Shown: positions 1-6,087 of the stretch, piece after piece
Layout of the letters: the number at the start of each line of letters is the position of its first letter
Numbering within the stretch: the first letter of the stretch is position 1
Source: Fimbriimonadaceae bacterium
Lineage (GTDB): Bacteria > Armatimonadota > Fimbriimonadia > Fimbriimonadales > Fimbriimonadaceae
DNA: 9,710 nucleotides
Reading direction: 5' to 3'
Assembly: GCA_019454665.1 (NCBI GenBank)
Contig: JACFNW010000027.1
Location: forward strand, 2,103 to 11,812
The notes under the pieces: model-generated
The model's database searches: none
What the model saw: only the letters and a program-made list of their open reading frames with translations
Told to the model about the DNA's origin: nothing
Made by a program: the position numbers and the translations under genes

Positions 1-689
1 GGAAGGAACGTCGCCCTGCTGCCGGAGACCTGGAACAGACCCTTGGCCACATCGCCCTTGAGCGAGACGGAGGGCACGGGCGGGCCGTCGGAGTACTCCA
101 GCGCGGCGACGGTCTGGGAGCCGTCCACCGAGGCGAAGCTCATCTCTTTGCCGTCCAGGTCCTTGCCGGGTTCGGCCCAATTGCCGCCTTGGTTGACGGC
201 GAACACCCAGCCGCCCAGCGACAGCGCCACGGGGTCGGGGTCGGGCATCTTGGACCGGTTGTGTTCGTCAATGACGGCGTCGTACTTCTTCTGGAGTTCT
301 TCTTCGGTAGCCGATTCGAGCTCCTTCTTCCACCATGCGGCGACATCCACACCGCCGGAGGAGGCTTTCACGATCTTGGTGAGCTCCATTTCTTGGTTCG
401 CCTCTTCGACGAACGTCTTCTCGGTCTTGACTTCGATCTCGATTTTCTTGCCGACATGGGCGGCGAGGAAGTAGTTCATCGGGTAGTCGCCGATGTAGTA
501 AGAGGTCTCGGTGCCCTTGTCGTCCTTGAAGATGGCGTGCACGTAGTCGCCGACTTCGAAGGCGACCAGTTCGACGGTCGTGGAGTTGGACGCGCCCTCC
601 GTTTTGGCACCCCCTTGGCACCCTGGTACGGCGACGCATGCGACGGCGAGAAGGAGCCCGAAGGCTCGGAGTTTTGCGAGGGCGTTCAT
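1..689 (-). CDS. Putative lipoprotein of unknown family, 3' end outside the window
   Basis: The frame is open from an ATG at 689 to the left edge, giving 229 complete codons without a stop. I do not recognise the family. The N-terminus is a short basic stretch followed by a hydrophobic run (residues 9-21) and then V-P-G-C with Cys24, which fits a lipobox; Cys18 (A-V-A-C) is a second candidate. The mature part is soluble, rich in Asp, Glu and Lys, with a helical charged segment near residues 110-145 (it contains AAWWKKELE) and a Gly/Ser/Val-rich C-terminal part that looks like beta strands. I infer a lipid-anchored envelope protein. The start is supported by a TTGCAT-N17-TAAATT promoter whose -10 box ends 8 nt before the ATG. 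The toxin-antitoxin pair upstream is on the same strand but 176 bp away, so it is probably a separate unit. No function is proposed. Confidence 0.75.
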   Translation of the reverse strand, partial: MNALAKLRAFGLLLAVACVAVPGCQGGAKTEGASNSTTVELVAFEVGDYVHAIFKDDKGTETSYYIGDYPMNYFLAAHVGKKIEIEVKTEKTFVEEANQEMELTKIVKASSGGVDVAAWWKKELESATEEELQKKYDAVIDEHNRSKMPDPDPVALSLGGWVFAVNQGGNWAEPGKDLDGKEMSFASVDGSQTVAALEYSDGPPVPSVSLKGDVAKGLFQVSGSRATFL

Positions 690-697
690 TCAGGCGG

Positions 698-726
698 AAT
701 TTACCTTGGACCCCCTGTCCATGCAA
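698..726 (-). promoter_or_regulatory. Sigma70-type promoter of the lipoprotein gene, predicted leaderless
   Basis: On the minus strand, TTGCAT (721-726) is followed by a 17-bp spacer and TAAATT (698-703). The expected start of transcription is near 691, only about 2 nt before the ATG at 689, so the mRNA would be almost leaderless. No Shine-Dalgarno sequence is placed to compete with this reading. The spacer holds a small inverted repeat, GGAC-AGGGG-GTCC, which might be an operator but is short. Confidence 0.55.
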
Positions 727-772
727 TGATCCACTTCAAAAAAAGTGTTCCGATTCGGGACTGGCGGGCGCG

Positions 773-826
773 CTCCCCTCCCTCGGAATGATCGTGTCTG
801 AGGGAGGGGCCGGGGGAGGGAGCCCG
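773..826 (+). repeat. 54-bp dispersed repeat, copy 1: hairpin plus G-quadruplex motif
   Basis: This stretch matches 2424-2477 at 53 of 54 positions; the only difference is C781 against A2432. It starts with a perfect 10-bp inverted repeat, CCCCTCCCTC (775-784) and GAGGGAGGGG (800-809), around a 15-nt loop. The right arm runs into four G-runs (802-804, 806-809, 812-816, 818-820) separated by 1, 2 and 1 nt, which is a canonical G-quadruplex pattern. A further CCGGG/CCCGG pair lies at 810-814 and 823-827. The copy sits between the toxin gene and the lipoprotein gene, outside any coding sequence I accept. It could act as a REP-like element or a transcription end; it has no U-tract. Confidence 0.85.
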
Positions 827-865
827 GGGCGTACCTCATTGCGGCGCATCTCTCAGGTGCCGATC

Positions 866-1132
866 TCATCGCGAGCGAAGCAACAGGTCGTACTCGGCAT
901 GTGTCCCGATCCAAACCCAAACGAGCTCGTCTCCGTCTTCAATGGCGAGTGCTCGATGACGAAGCCCCACGCGAGCGGTCCAAAACGGTGCAATCTCCTT
1001 GAAGCGCAACGAAGGGTGCGTCGGATCGCGCTTGAGAAGCTCGAACGCACGGTCGGCAGTCGCGCGAACTTCTGGCGGCAGCTGACTGTATGCAATCCAA
1101 AACCGCTTGGTCGCCCGATGGACCTTAGCCAA
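866..1132 (-). CDS. RelE/ParE-family toxin of a type II toxin-antitoxin system
   Basis: This 88-residue protein has the layout of a common small RelE/ParE-superfamily toxin group: an N-terminal K-R-F-W segment (residues 9-12), the L-P-P-E-V helix (18-22), a H-P-S-L-R-F-K-E strand (39-46), the W-T-A-R-V-G core (51-56) with R-H-R-A-L-A (58-63), and the ending W-V-W-I-G-T-H-x-E-Y-D-L-L (72-84). Such toxins generally act as mRNA endonucleases or gyrase poisons and are neutralised by direct binding of the antitoxin; which activity applies cannot be read from sequence. The start is TTG at 1132, immediately after the antitoxin TGA and in the same frame. An AAGGA box (1140-1144) 7 nt upstream supports it, and no ATG or GTG fits the family N-terminus. 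It is cotranscribed with, and probably translationally coupled to, the antitoxin. Confidence 0.85.
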   Translation of the reverse strand: MAKVHRATKRFWIAYSQLPPEVRATADRAFELLKRDPTHPSLRFKEIAPFWTARVGLRHRALAIEDGDELVWVWIGTHAEYDLLLRSR

Positions 1133-1336
1133 TCAGAGGTCCTTGAGGGTTCGTTCCCGCCGCTCTTCGCGAGCCTCATCCACCAAGAAGTCCAGCCTTC
1201 CTGCATCCGCGTCGCGCGCGATCCGTCGCTCCCAGACATCGTGTTGAAACGTCGTGAACCACAGCGCAAAGCGCTGCAGTTCCGACTCGCTCAGCGCCTC
1301 AACGTCGCGTTCGAGCCTCTCGACACGATCAGTCAT
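1133..1336 (-). CDS. Antitoxin partner of the RelE/ParE-family toxin
   Basis: This 67-residue acidic/basic protein has the pattern of the small antitoxins that accompany this toxin group: an N-terminal helix L-E-R-D-V-E-A-L (8-15), a L-x-x-F-A-x-W-F segment (20-27), then V-W-E-R-R-I-A-R-D-A-D-A-G-R-L-D-F-L-V-D-E-A (34-55) and a charged tail. The D-A-G-x-L-D-x-L-x-x-E-A block is the most recognisable part. It should bind and neutralise the toxin encoded directly downstream; no clear DNA-binding fold can be seen, so autoregulation is not assured. Its TGA (1133-1135) is followed at once by the toxin TTG. The ATG at 1336 lies 7 nt after a TATACT -10 box, so translation is probably leaderless. It is divergent from the UvrA-like gene. 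Confidence 0.8.
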   Translation of the reverse strand: MTDRVERLERDVEALSESELQRFALWFTTFQHDVWERRIARDADAGRLDFLVDEAREERRERTLKDL

Positions 1337-1343
1337 ACCCTTG

Positions 1344-1349
1344 AGTATA
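1344..1349 (-). promoter_or_regulatory. -10 box of the toxin-antitoxin operon
   Basis: TATACT on the minus strand ends 7 nt before the antitoxin ATG, so transcription would begin at about the start codon. There is no good -35 hexamer 16-18 bp upstream. The box lies in a palindromic GTATAC that could serve in autoregulation; this is inference. Confidence 0.45.
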
Positions 1350-1395
1350 CGCCGCCCGGCTTCACCCGCAGCCCACCTTCCCCAAACAACCGATC

Positions 1396-1404
1396 TGATA
1401 TACT
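1396..1404 (+). promoter_or_regulatory. Extended -10 promoter of the half-UvrA gene
   Basis: The sequence TGATATACT gives a TGn extension (1396-1398) plus TATACT (1399-1404). The ATG at 1414 begins 9 nt after the box, so the expected transcript start (about 1411) leaves a leader of roughly 3 nt. No Shine-Dalgarno sequence precedes the ATG. The box shows that this truncated UvrA-like gene has a plausible promoter of its own. Confidence 0.5.
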
Positions 1405-1413
1405 TCTGTCCAC

Positions 1414-2442
1414 ATGTCCGGTTTGAACGGGAACGGTTGGTTGGTCCTGCGCAACGCGCGCGGCAACAACCTGCGCGGCGTGGACGCCGCGTTCCCGACC
1501 GGGTTGCTCACGTGTGTCACCGGCGTCTCGGGCAGCGGCAAGTCCACCCTCGTCCAAGACACCCTGTTCCCCCGGCTGATGTTCGAGGTCTACGGCACGC
1601 GCACCGTTTGGGCCCCGCACGACGAGCTCGAAGGCCACGAGGGGTTCGACAAGGTGATTGACATAGACCAGTCGCCCATCGGCAGGACGCCGCGCAGCAA
1701 TCCGGCCACGTACACCGGCACGTTCGACATGATCCGCGACTTGTTCGCCATGACCCCCGACGCCCGGGTGCGCGGCTACAAGCAGGGGCGGTTCAGCTTC
1801 AACGTGAAGGGCGGGCGGTGCGAGGCGTGCAAGGGCGACGGCATCATCAAGATCGAGATGCACTTCCTGCCCGACGTGTACGTGCCTTGCGAGGTGTGCA
1901 AGGGCAAGCGCTACAACCGCGAGACGCTCGAGGTCAAGTACAAGGACAAATCCATCTCCGAGGTTCTGGAGACCACCATCGAAGAGGCCGTCGAATTCTT
2001 CCGTCCGATCCCCAAGATCTTCCGCAAGCTCGAAACGCTGCTGGAGGTCGGGCTGGGCTACGTCCGGCTCGGCCAGCCCGCCACCACGCTCTCGGGGGGC
2101 GAGGCGCAACGCATCAAGCTGGCGGCCGAGCTATCGAAGCGGTCCACTGGGCGCACGGTCTATATCCTGGACGAACCGACGACGGGGTTGCACTTCGAAG
2201 ACGTGAAGAAGCTGCTGCACGTGTTGCACCGGCTGGTGGATCAGGGCAACACCGTGATCGTGATCGAGCACAACCTGGACGTGATCAAGACGGCGGACTG
2301 GATCGTGGACATGGGTCCCGAAGGCGGCACCGGTGGCGGCGGCGTGGTGGCGATGGGCACCCCCGAAGAGGTGGCCTCCGTTGAGGCTAGCTGGACCGGC
2401 CGCTATCTGCGCGGAGTGCTGGCCTCCCCTCACTCGGAATGA
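1414..2442 (+). CDS. uvrA: Half-size UvrA: C-terminal ATPase half only (342 aa)
   Basis: The protein aligns with about the last 340 residues of UvrA, the damage-recognition ATPase of nucleotide excision repair, which is normally about 940 residues. It starts just before the second ATPase domain (L-R-N-A-R-G-N-N-L). Seen in order are Walker [10 protein letters not shown] (37-45), the [18 protein letters not shown] block (80-97), a zinc finger with Cys136, Cys139, Cys159 and Cys162, the ABC signature LSGGEAQR (226-233), Walker B YILDEP (250-255) and the switch His286. The N-terminal ATPase, UvrB-binding and insertion domains are missing, and no trace of them lies upstream, where a divergent toxin-antitoxin pair sits. 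All motifs are intact, so it looks under selection rather than decayed. Its last five residues and TGA come from a repeat copy. It may pair with a separately encoded N-terminal half, or be an extra UvrA-like protein. Confidence 0.9.
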   Translation: MSGLNGNGWLVLRNARGNNLRGVDAAFPTGLLTCVTGVSGSGKSTLVQDTLFPRLMFEVYGTRTVWAPHDELEGHEGFDKVIDIDQSPIGRTPRSNPATYTGTFDMIRDLFAMTPDARVRGYKQGRFSFNVKGGRCEACKGDGIIKIEMHFLPDVYVPCEVCKGKRYNRETLEVKYKDKSISEVLETTIEEAVEFFRPIPKIFRKLETLLEVGLGYVRLGQPATTLSGGEAQRIKLAAELSKRSTGRTVYILDEPTTGLHFEDVKKLLHVLHRLVDQGNTVIVIEHNLDVIKTADWIVDMGPEGGTGGGGVVAMGTPEEVASVEASWTGRYLRGVLASPHSE

Positions 2443-2477
2443 TCGTGTCTGAGGGAGGGGCCGGGGGAGGGAGCCCG
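2424..2477 (+). repeat. 54-bp dispersed repeat, copy 2, overlapping the half-UvrA stop codon
   Basis: This copy matches 773-826 except at A2432. The inverted repeat is CCCCTCACTC (2426-2435) and GAGGGAGGGG (2451-2460), now with one mismatch, and the four G-runs of the quadruplex motif are kept (2453-2471). The left arm is coding: it supplies residues 338-342 and the TGA (2440-2442) of the half-UvrA gene. On the mRNA the G-runs would fall directly after the stop codon. It lies between convergent genes (half-UvrA and the PfkB kinase), where it could help end transcription. Confidence 0.85.
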
Positions 2478-2512
2478 CGCGCGACCCTGAGAGGCGCGCA
2501 CGCGTGCAGACG

Positions 2513-2653
2513 TATGATGCATCTATGCGACTGGTGCGCCGCCCGCTTTGCCCGGAGCTCGGCGACGCCCGGCTACCCGTGGTACGAGCGGCGGACTTCG
2601 GGATGGGCGCCCAGATGCGCTTCGATCTCGGAGAGCGTGGGGACCTCTTCTGA
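2513..2653 (+). promoter_or_regulatory. TATGAT box with a possible 42-codon leaderless ORF, antisense to the PfkB gene end
   Basis: TATGAT (2513-2518) is followed after 6 nt by an ATG at 2525, which opens a 42-codon frame ending in TGA at 2651-2653. This is the same spacing seen before other starts in the window. The product (starting MRLVRRPLCP) matches nothing I know, and its distal 81 bp lie opposite the 3' end of the kinase gene. It may be a short peptide gene, an antisense transcript start, or chance. There is no -35 match. Confidence 0.2.
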
Positions 2654-3475
2654 CGCCCCTTCGTGCAGGCAGTTCAGCGCCCCGGCGGCCGCGGCGAACG
2701 CAAGGCAGCGCATCCACGGCCAGCCCTGATCCAGCCCGATCAGCAGGCCCGCACGAAACACATCGCCAGCGCCGGTCGAATCCACCACGTGGTCAATTGG
2801 GAACGGCGGCAGGGTCCGGGCTGGGCCACCGGGCTCGGCGGCGTGGATTCCGTGCGCCCCGTCGGTGAGCACGGCGGGGCACTGAAACCGTCGAGCCATC
2901 TCGACGACCACCTCGCGGTTGGCTTGAAGGTCGCCGCGCGCCCCGATCCAATCGGTGCTGCACTGCCAGCAACCGCCGGGGACGGGCGGATCGGAGTCCT
3001 GGTAGAAGTCCATCAGCAGCACCGGACGCCCTTGCCCCACGGCGCGGCGCACGACCTGCCGGGCCGTTTCGCCCATGTTCGGTTCGGCGGCCAGCCACCC
3101 CGAATCGCCGATGTCGAAGGCTCCTGCGGGGACGCCGTCGAGTTCAGAGAAGCCCAGCCCGAACATCGTCCGCTCGCCGTCCGGAGTCAAGTACACGTCG
3201 CAGACGGGCGTCTGGCGGTCGAACTCGGGCGCGGAGAAAGCGATGCCTCGACCCCGCAGGGCTTTCTCGATCATCGAGCGCAGGTCGCCTTGCCCCAGCG
3301 GGTTGCCCACCAATCGCACCTCGGCGCCCCAAGCCTGCAACGCCGAGGCGGTGTTGGCCGCTTCGCCACCCAAGAGCCAACGCTCGGACTCGACCCCGAC
3401 GTAGCCCCCGATGGGCGGGATGCGTTGGACTCGGCGTACGCGATCCAGGCAGACGGTGCCGAACACGGTGATCAC
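2573..3475 (-). CDS. PfkB-family (ribokinase-like) sugar kinase
   Basis: This 300-residue cytoplasmic protein has the two PfkB signatures: the N-terminal G-G-E-A-A-N-T-A-S-A-L region (36-46) followed by G-A-E-V-R-L-V-G-N (50-58), and the C-terminal DSTGAGDVFRAGLL block (232-245) with the catalytic base Asp238 and the GAGD anion hole. Length matches the family. Members transfer phosphate from ATP to a sugar or nucleoside hydroxyl; the substrate cannot be told from these motifs. The middle part (158-186) has an uncommon D-P-P-V-P-G-G-C-W-Q-C insertion with two cysteines. The start is GTG at 3475, chosen because the next residues form the usual first strand (ITVFGTVCLD) and because a TAGAAT box ends 7 nt upstream. 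The gene is last in the minus-strand run and starts 10 nt after the PIN/TRAM stop, so it can be transcribed both from the operon and from its own promoter. Confidence 0.9.
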   Translation of the reverse strand: MITVFGTVCLDRVRRVQRIPPIGGYVGVESERWLLGGEAANTASALQAWGAEVRLVGNPLGQGDLRSMIEKALRGRGIAFSAPEFDRQTPVCDVYLTPDGERTMFGLGFSELDGVPAGAFDIGDSGWLAAEPNMGETARQVVRRAVGQGRPVLLMDFYQDSDPPVPGGCWQCSTDWIGARGDLQANREVVVEMARRFQCPAVLTDGAHGIHAAEPGGPARTLPPFPIDHVVDSTGAGDVFRAGLLIGLDQGWPWMRCLAFAAAAGALNCLHEGASEEVPTLSEIEAHLGAHPEVRRSYHG

Positions 3476-3482
3476 GGGAACG

Positions 3483-3488
3483 ATTCTA
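3483..3488 (-). promoter_or_regulatory. -10 box of the PfkB kinase gene, overlapping the upstream stop codon
   Basis: TAGAAT on the minus strand ends 7 nt before the GTG start at 3475, predicting a leaderless transcript. Its first three bases are the TAG stop codon of the PIN/TRAM gene. No -35 element is evident. It would allow the kinase to be expressed apart from the upstream genes. Confidence 0.4.
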
Positions 3489-4589
3489 GCCGCGTGGCGG
3501 GGCGCCGTTTTCGAGCTTGGCGAAGACCATGCGCCCGCGTTCGGTTTGGATGAGCTGCGTGACCACCACGTCGAGCGTTTCGCCGAGGTGCGCGCGGCCG
3601 TTCTCGACGACGACCATCGTGCCGTCTTCGAGGTAGCCCACGCCTTGGCCCGCTTGGTTGCCTTCGCGAGCGACCGTGATCGTCAGGTTCTCTTGCGGCA
3701 GAATGTTGGGCCGCATGGCAACGGCCAGGTCGTTGACGTTGAGGACGCTCACGCCTTCGAGTTTGGCCACGTTGTTGAGGTTCCAGTCGTTCGTCACGAT
3801 GTCCGCTCCCAGAGCCTTCGCCAAGCGAACCAAGCGGGAGTCCACCTCGTCCTTGTTGCCGGCGATCAGGCGATCGTGGATGCGGACCTCGAGGTTGAAG
3901 TCCTCTTGGAGTCGGCGCAGCACGTCGAGGCCGCGTCTCCCTCGTTGGCGCCGGTTGGCGTCCGCCGAATCCGCGATGTATTGGAGTTCTTCCAGCACGA
4001 AGCCCGGAACGTACATCGGCCCCTCGATGAACCCCGTTCGGACGATCTCGTAGATGCGCCCGTCAATGATGATGTTGGTGTCGAGGACTTTGATTCCGGA
4101 CCGCTTGCCCGCGCGACCCCGGTTCCACGGCAAGACGTCGCCCATGGACTGCAGCGCATACACGGCCAACGCCGCGAGGCCCAACGTCAGCAGCAACGTC
4201 ACGACGAGCACGAAGATCCCCGACAGGGAGGCCGACAGGAGCGTGGTGAACGGCAGCGAGATGAGCAATCCGGCGAACACGCCGATGAACAGGTTCAGCT
4301 TGTCGCCCGCGCTCATCGAATCCCATCGGGACGCGACGCGGTGGGCCGTGCGAAGCAAGAGGTTGCCGAGCCCTGCGCCGGCGATCACCCCGAAGAGGGA
4401 ACTGGCCGTGATGGTGAACGGGTTCTGCGCGTTCAGTTTCTCGGTGCCCGGTTGGGTGCCAGCGGGAAGCAGGTCGAACAGCCGCTGGATGAGCAGGGGC
4501 GCGTAGACGCCCGCGACGATGCCGCCTGCGACAGCGAACACCGCCGTGACCCAGAACCTCGTACCCCATCTATGGACCGGTCGAATCAC
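3486..4589 (-). CDS. YacL-type PIN/TRAM-domain integral membrane protein
   Basis: The 367 residues match the architecture and length of the YacL family. Four hydrophobic segments near residues 13-35, 62-80, 98-117 and 122-147 form a membrane domain. A PIN nuclease domain follows from about 166, with the acidic residues expected for metal binding: Asp170 (VLDTN), Glu200/Glu201, Asp250 (VDSRL) and Asp268 (TND). A C-terminal TRAM domain (about 297-360) is a likely RNA-binding beta barrel. PIN domains are magnesium-dependent RNases; the biological target of the YacL group is poorly defined. The GTG start at 4589 overlaps the TGA of the upstream transglutaminase gene in GTGA (4586-4589), pointing to translational coupling. 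Its TAG stop lies inside the -10 box of the kinase gene. It has no antitoxin partner and is not a VapC-type toxin despite the PIN domain. Confidence 0.92.
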   Translation of the reverse strand: MIRPVHRWGTRFWVTAVFAVAGGIVAGVYAPLLIQRLFDLLPAGTQPGTEKLNAQNPFTITASSLFGVIAGAGLGNLLLRTAHRVASRWDSMSAGDKLNLFIGVFAGLLISLPFTTLLSASLSGIFVLVVTLLLTLGLAALAVYALQSMGDVLPWNRGRAGKRSGIKVLDTNIIIDGRIYEIVRTGFIEGPMYVPGFVLEELQYIADSADANRRQRGRRGLDVLRRLQEDFNLEVRIHDRLIAGNKDEVDSRLVRLAKALGADIVTNDWNLNNVAKLEGVSVLNVNDLAVAMRPNILPQENLTITVAREGNQAGQGVGYLEDGTMVVVENGRAHLGETLDVVVTQLIQTERGRMVFAKLENGAPPRG

Positions 4590-6013
4590 CGCTTTGTCGT
4601 TCCTAGAACCTCGATGCGCACACCTTCGAGGATGGTGAAGAAGAAGGCATCCTCGACGTTGCCTTCTCCCAGTTTAACGTGAGTCGGCGAGATTTGCTCA
4701 CGAGATTCGGTTGGATCGAGACCAATCCAGCGATTGCCGTCCCACACCTCGACCCACGCGTGATAGTAGAAGCGGTCGTTCCACAGGGTGAGACCGCTCG
4801 CAAGGCGGGTGGGAATGTCTGCGGCGCGCATCAGCGAAGCGGCGAGAATGGCGTAATCGCGGCAGACGCCCTCTTTGGTGGCGAGGACTTCGCGCGCATC
4901 CCGCAGCACGCCGATGCCCGCATTCGAGCGCATGTGCTGGTACACCCAATCCTTGATCGCCATCGCCTTGTCCAATCGTGTTGCGGCGCCTTCCGCAATG
5001 TCGGCGGCCACGGAGCGAATGGCCGGATCGTCGCTGGCGACATAGGGGGACGGCTGCGCCCACTTGGGGTCTGCCGGAGCCATCTCCTTCTTCCCTCTTC
5101 CTTCATCCCAGACCGGAGGATGTACCTTGACGACCCAGGCGTCGCCGCGCTTGGCCACCGTCTGGTGGTCGCCCGAGGGCAGGTGCGAAAGGTCAAGGCC
5201 AGAGAGTTTGAGTTCGATCGCCTTGTACTGGGCGGGCTCGCCGAGTTTCGGATTGACCTCGAGGCTGGACGCCGTGGCCAGATCGGCGGGCACGTAGGCA
5301 CCCTCGGGGCGGGCGAGCGCCTTTTCCTTGGGTTCGGGGATCATCTCGATGCCCAAGGGCCCCGTCATCTTGATGAGGTCTCCCTTGGCTGTGAAGAATG
5401 CCGTCGAAGTCATTCGGGGGTCTTTGATCTCGACGGCCTGCGCCTTGACCTTGGTCCCTTGCACGTCCACTTCCCGTTCTCCCAGCGGGTTGAGCTCGTT
5501 CTTGACGAGGGTCAGTGTGGTGGAGTCCAGTATGTAGAACGTCCTCTTCGGACTTCCCGCCAGCAGGGCCGTCAAGGGGTCGTCCACGATCCAGGCGTCC
5601 TTGGGAACATCAATCGTCTTGTCCGATCTGTTGCCGTTGTTGTCCACATCGAGGCGGACTTTGTCGCCTTCGAACTTGGCGTCGAGGGTTTGCGAACGCC
5701 CTGCCGATTCTTGCTTCACCCACATGGTCAGCGGTCTGCCGTTGGCGTCGCTGAACGTTCGGGAATCCAACCGGATTTCCAAATCCGCGCCCAACATCTT
5801 GAGGCTCATGACGGTTTGGGCTTCGCTGAGCGTGCCTTGGACTCCCTTCTGGGTCTCGGGGCGGGAAGTGAACTTGGCGTGGCCGATCTTGCTGCCGCGC
5901 ATGTAGACGCCGACCCAGCTCTCGTCGGCGCGGCCCCAGGCCGTCGTCATGGCGAAAGCAAGCAAGAAGCAAACGAGGGTCCAACGTTTCATGGCGCGCA
6001 GTCTGGCTATCAT
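4586..6013 (-). CDS. Exported transglutaminase-like (papain-fold) protein
   Basis: This protein of up to 475 residues has a signal peptide (basic K-R, a hydrophobic core WTLVCFLLAFAM, then a W-G-R-A/D-E cleavage region near residue 29). A long beta-rich N-terminal region follows, and the transglutaminase-like core lies at about 325-437. The catalytic triad is visible: Cys384 in EGVCRDYA, His418 in YYHAWVEVW and Asp433 in WIGLDPT. The superfamily includes transglutaminases and peptidases or amidases; which reaction applies is unknown, but the enzyme should act outside the cytoplasmic membrane. ATG at 6013 and an in-frame ATG at 5992 are both possible. The second gives a more typical signal peptide and would be required if the TATGAT box at 6009-6014 is the promoter, because that box overlaps the first ATG. 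The gene overlaps the PIN/TRAM gene by 4 bp and heads a three-gene minus-strand run. Confidence 0.9.
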   Translation of the reverse strand: MIARLRAMKRWTLVCFLLAFAMTTAWGRADESWVGVYMRGSKIGHAKFTSRPETQKGVQGTLSEAQTVMSLKMLGADLEIRLDSRTFSDANGRPLTMWVKQESAGRSQTLDAKFEGDKVRLDVDNNGNRSDKTIDVPKDAWIVDDPLTALLAGSPKRTFYILDSTTLTLVKNELNPLGEREVDVQGTKVKAQAVEIKDPRMTSTAFFTAKGDLIKMTGPLGIEMIPEPKEKALARPEGAYVPADLATASSLEVNPKLGEPAQYKAIELKLSGLDLSHLPSGDHQTVAKRGDAWVVKVHPPVWDEGRGKKEMAPADPKWAQPSPYVASDDPAIRSVAADIAEGAATRLDKAMAIKDWVYQHMRSNAGIGVLRDAREVLATKEGVCRDYAILAASLMRAADIPTRLASGLTLWNDRFYYHAWVEVWDGNRWIGLDPTESREQISPTHVKLGEGNVEDAFFFTILEGVRIEVLGTTKR

Positions 6014-6014
6014 A
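6009..6014 (-). promoter_or_regulatory. Candidate -10 box of the transglutaminase operon
   Basis: TATGAT on the minus strand overlaps the first possible ATG (6013). Transcription from it would start near 6002, leaving a leader of about 10 nt before the second in-frame ATG at 5992 and excluding the first. An alternative is translation from 6013 using an AAGGA sequence about 11 nt upstream, which is a long spacing. Confidence 0.3.
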
Positions 6015-6039
6015 CTGGAGGTCTTCCTTTACTGCTGGG

Positions 6040-6074
6040 ACGCTCTGGGAGCGTTCCGGTTGCAGTTCCGGTTG
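6040..6074. promoter_or_regulatory. Palindrome and tandem repeat in the divergent intergenic region
   Basis: Between the transglutaminase and CBS/DUF1385 starts lie a 6-bp inverted repeat, ACGCTC (6040-6045) and GAGCGT (6049-6054), and two direct copies of GTTCCGGTTG (6053-6062 and 6065-6074) spaced 12 bp apart. Such an arrangement could be a regulator binding site for one or both genes. No clear -10 box for the plus-strand gene was found here. Confidence 0.35.
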
Positions 6075-6087
6075 GTTCTTTCAACAA

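Noticed and set aside
738..744. A run of seven T on the minus strand as an intrinsic terminator for the toxin-antitoxin operon
   Set aside because: The bases just upstream form only a weak, mismatched stem, and the strong hairpin of the repeat lies more than 25 bp away.
638..1426. A plus-strand frame of 262 codons over the first repeat and the toxin-antitoxin pair
   Set aside because: It crosses three unrelated elements, has no domain, and is antisense to the better supported toxin and antitoxin genes. Its middle start [11 protein letters not shown] is only the translated repeat.
1414..2442. The half-UvrA as a decayed pseudogene
   Set aside because: The frame is uninterrupted, all ATPase and zinc-binding residues are present, and a promoter-like box precedes the ATG, so truncation alone does not show decay.
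3411..4682. A 423-codon plus-strand frame opposite the PIN/TRAM gene
   Set aside because: Its composition is biased (Asp/Glu/Arg/Gln), it has no motif, and the opposite strand has a complete YacL-type protein.
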